The notes under the pieces: model-generated
Told to the model about the DNA's origin: nothing
The model's database searches: none
The model's input: only the letters and a program-made list of their open reading frames with translations
In this document: one piece after another, positions 3,935 through 5,159 of the stretch
How the letters are laid out: the number at the start of each line of letters is the position of its first letter
How positions within the stretch are numbered: position 1 is the first letter of the stretch
From: Rhodobiaceae bacterium
GTDB lineage: Bacteria; Pseudomonadota; Alphaproteobacteria; Parvibaculales; Parvibaculaceae
Assembly (NCBI GenBank): GCA_002746275.1
Contig: NVWR01000001.1
Coordinates: 878,143 to 883,301 of the forward strand
Reading direction: 5' to 3'
Length of the DNA: 5,159 nucleotides
Program-made: the position numbers and the translations under genes

Positions 3935-5050
3935 ATGGGTGATATAGCTATTTCGAGCGCTGTTCGCGAGAACCTTTCTTCTCTGCAAAGCACCGCCGAC
4001 CTTCTTTCACAAACAACCAACCGTCTGTCTACCGGCCTCAAAGTTTCGAGCCCGATCGACAATCCAACAGCGTTCTTCACGGCTCAGGGCCTGTCCAACC
4101 GGGCATCTGACTTGGCAACACTGCAGGATGACGTTGGTCTTTCAATCGAAACACTCAATGCAGCCTCCGCTGGTATTGATAGTCTCTCCACACTCGTGGA
4201 ACAGGCCAAATCAACTGCCAACTCTGCCTTGAACACGAAAATTACGGCAAATGACTTTACCGCCAGCGTCGCGGTGTCAGACATCGACCAGGAGCTGCAA
4301 TCCATCGCTGCTATCACAAGTACAGATGTGTTCACCGTCAGTGTGGATGGCACAACGACATCTGTTACTGTTGGCAGCCTGACATTCTCCGAGTTTGCTT
4401 CTACGCTCAATGCTATCACGGGGCTCAGTGCAAGCATTTCAGGCACGTCACTGAATCTCTCGGCTGCTAGCGGTCGGTCAGTGGAAATCGCCAGTTCAAC
4501 TGGTTCCGTTGCTACGGACATTGGTCTTGTTGGAACCTTCGACAACGGTACAAACCGTGACAGCCTGGTCACCGACTACAACAACCTCCTGGATCAGATT
4601 GACCAGTTGTCTACTGACTCAAGCTTCAACGGGGTGAACCTGTTGAACGGCAACGACCTGACAGCCAAGTTCAACGAAGATGGATCATCTTCTTTGACCA
4701 TCACTGGTGTCACGTTCAACGCTGCTGGTCTTGGTCTCAGCGACACGTCAACCACAGCCTTCGGCACAGATGCCGGTATCAAGGCTGTTACATCGAAACT
4801 TGACGCTGCCGTGAACAAGCTACGAACTCAGTCTTCTTCCTTCGGTAACAATCTTGCCGTGGTGGAAAACCGTCAAAACTTCACCAACTCGCTGATCAGC
4901 GTTCTGGAACGAGGTGCAGGCGGCCTGACACTTGCAGATACCAACGTGGAAGGTGCCAACCTTCTTGCTCTGCAGACACGTCAGTCTCTGGGTACAACGG
5001 CTCTGTCATTGTCCGCTCAGGCAGACAGATCGGTTCTTTCGTTCCTCTAA
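3935..5050 (+). CDS. Flagellin 3 (near-identical paralogue of flagellin 2)
   Basis: This 371-aa filament subunit aligns without gaps to flagellin 2. The same D0/D1 helices appear at the N-terminus (RLSTGLKVSSPIDNPTAFFT), the same IN-like central domain (FTVSVDGTTTSVTV, SLNLSAASGRSVEIASS) and the same C-terminus (EGANLLALQTRQSLGTTALS, ending SVLSFL). The main protein differences cluster in the N-terminal D1 (ATLQDDVGLSIETLNAASAG against STLQDDISLAIETLSAAASG), at residues 165-180, and around QIDQLSTDSS and SDTSTTAFGTDAG. The leader up to 3914 is shared with flagellin 2, but the sequence after the stop is not. It ends with tandem stops TAA TAA and a long terminator stem. It probably arose by duplication with continuing exchange, and both copies look intact and functional. 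Confidence 0.95.
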   Translation: MGDIAISSAVRENLSSLQSTADLLSQTTNRLSTGLKVSSPIDNPTAFFTAQGLSNRASDLATLQDDVGLSIETLNAASAGIDSLSTLVEQAKSTANSALNTKITANDFTASVAVSDIDQELQSIAAITSTDVFTVSVDGTTTSVTVGSLTFSEFASTLNAITGLSASISGTSLNLSAASGRSVEIASSTGSVATDIGLVGTFDNGTNRDSLVTDYNNLLDQIDQLSTDSSFNGVNLLNGNDLTAKFNEDGSSSLTITGVTFNAAGLGLSDTSTTAFGTDAGIKAVTSKLDAAVNKLRTQSSSFGNNLAVVENRQNFTNSLISVLERGAGGLTLADTNVEGANLLALQTRQSLGTTALSLSAQADRSVLSFL

Positions 5051-5075
5051 TAAGTTCGAACGAAAACAAAAAATC

Positions 5076-5106
5076 AACGGCGGAAACTACGGTTTCCGCC
5101 GTTTCT
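5076..5106 (+). terminator. Intrinsic terminator of flagellin 3
   Basis: AACGGCGGAAAC (5076-5087) pairs perfectly with GTTTCCGCCGTT (5092-5103), a 12 bp stem with a tetraloop (TACG). It is followed by a short T-rich tail and lies 26 bases after the stop. It is the longest terminator stem in the window. Confidence 0.88.
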
Positions 5107-5130
5107 CGTAGCCAGACACAAAAGCCTGAC

Positions 5131-5144
5131 ATGATTCCAATCAT
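5131..5144. repeat. Short palindrome downstream of flagellin 3
   Basis: ATGATT (5131-5136) and AATCAT (5139-5144) flank CC. It is followed by an AT-rich stretch at the window end. It could be an operator for the next gene or chance; no coding start is visible in 5107-5159. Confidence 0.25.
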
Positions 5145-5159
5145 TCATTTTTAACTCTA

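Noticed and set aside
2035..5050. CRISPR array, insertion sequence or transposon ends
   Set aside because: The only long repeat is the flagellin pair itself. There is no transposase, no terminal inverted repeat pair and no short regularly spaced repeat.

Overview
The window is a flagellar filament locus from an alphaproteobacterium. The marker is flbT, a flagellin regulator known essentially only from Alphaproteobacteria. The flagellins carry the alphaproteobacterial C-terminal signature EGANLLALQTRQSLGTTALS. Base composition looks balanced (about half G+C). I cannot name a genus; the marine or Rhodospirillales-type feel of the flagellins is only an impression.

Layout, all on the + strand: (1) 1-138, the last 45 codons of an upstream gene whose C-terminus resembles the TPR-type glycosyltransferase proteins often found beside flagellin genes. 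(2) 139-481, a regulatory region with repeated A-tracts, a convincing sigma-54 promoter (265-279), a 5' hairpin and an unrecognised 53-codon small ORF (328-489) with its own Shine-Dalgarno. The last 8 bases of this ORF overlap the start of the next gene. (3) 482-1612, flagellin 1, the divergent member, then a strong terminator. (4) 1613-2034, a long spacer without a convincing gene, ending in a structured leader. (5) 2035-3153, flagellin 2, then a strong terminator. (6) 3329-3748, flbT, with a sigma-54-like site that shares 12 of 15 bases with the flagellin 1 promoter. (7) 3935-5050, flagellin 3, a close paralogue of flagellin 2, then a strong terminator.

How it works together: the three flagellins are exported by the flagellar type III apparatus and polymerise into the filament. 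FlbT is expected to act on flagellin mRNA leaders. The terminators after each flagellin imply separate transcription units. Flagellin 1 and flbT have matching sigma-54-type promoters, whereas flagellins 2 and 3 have none that I can find, so the two classes are probably timed differently. The companion gene flaF is not in the window.

Most interesting points: the coupled small ORF and hairpin leader of flagellin 1; the mosaic pattern of identity between flagellins 2 and 3, which suggests gene conversion across the central, normally variable domain; and a short hairpin motif, CAGCTCAGNNNGAGC, shared by the leaders of flagellins 2 and 3.
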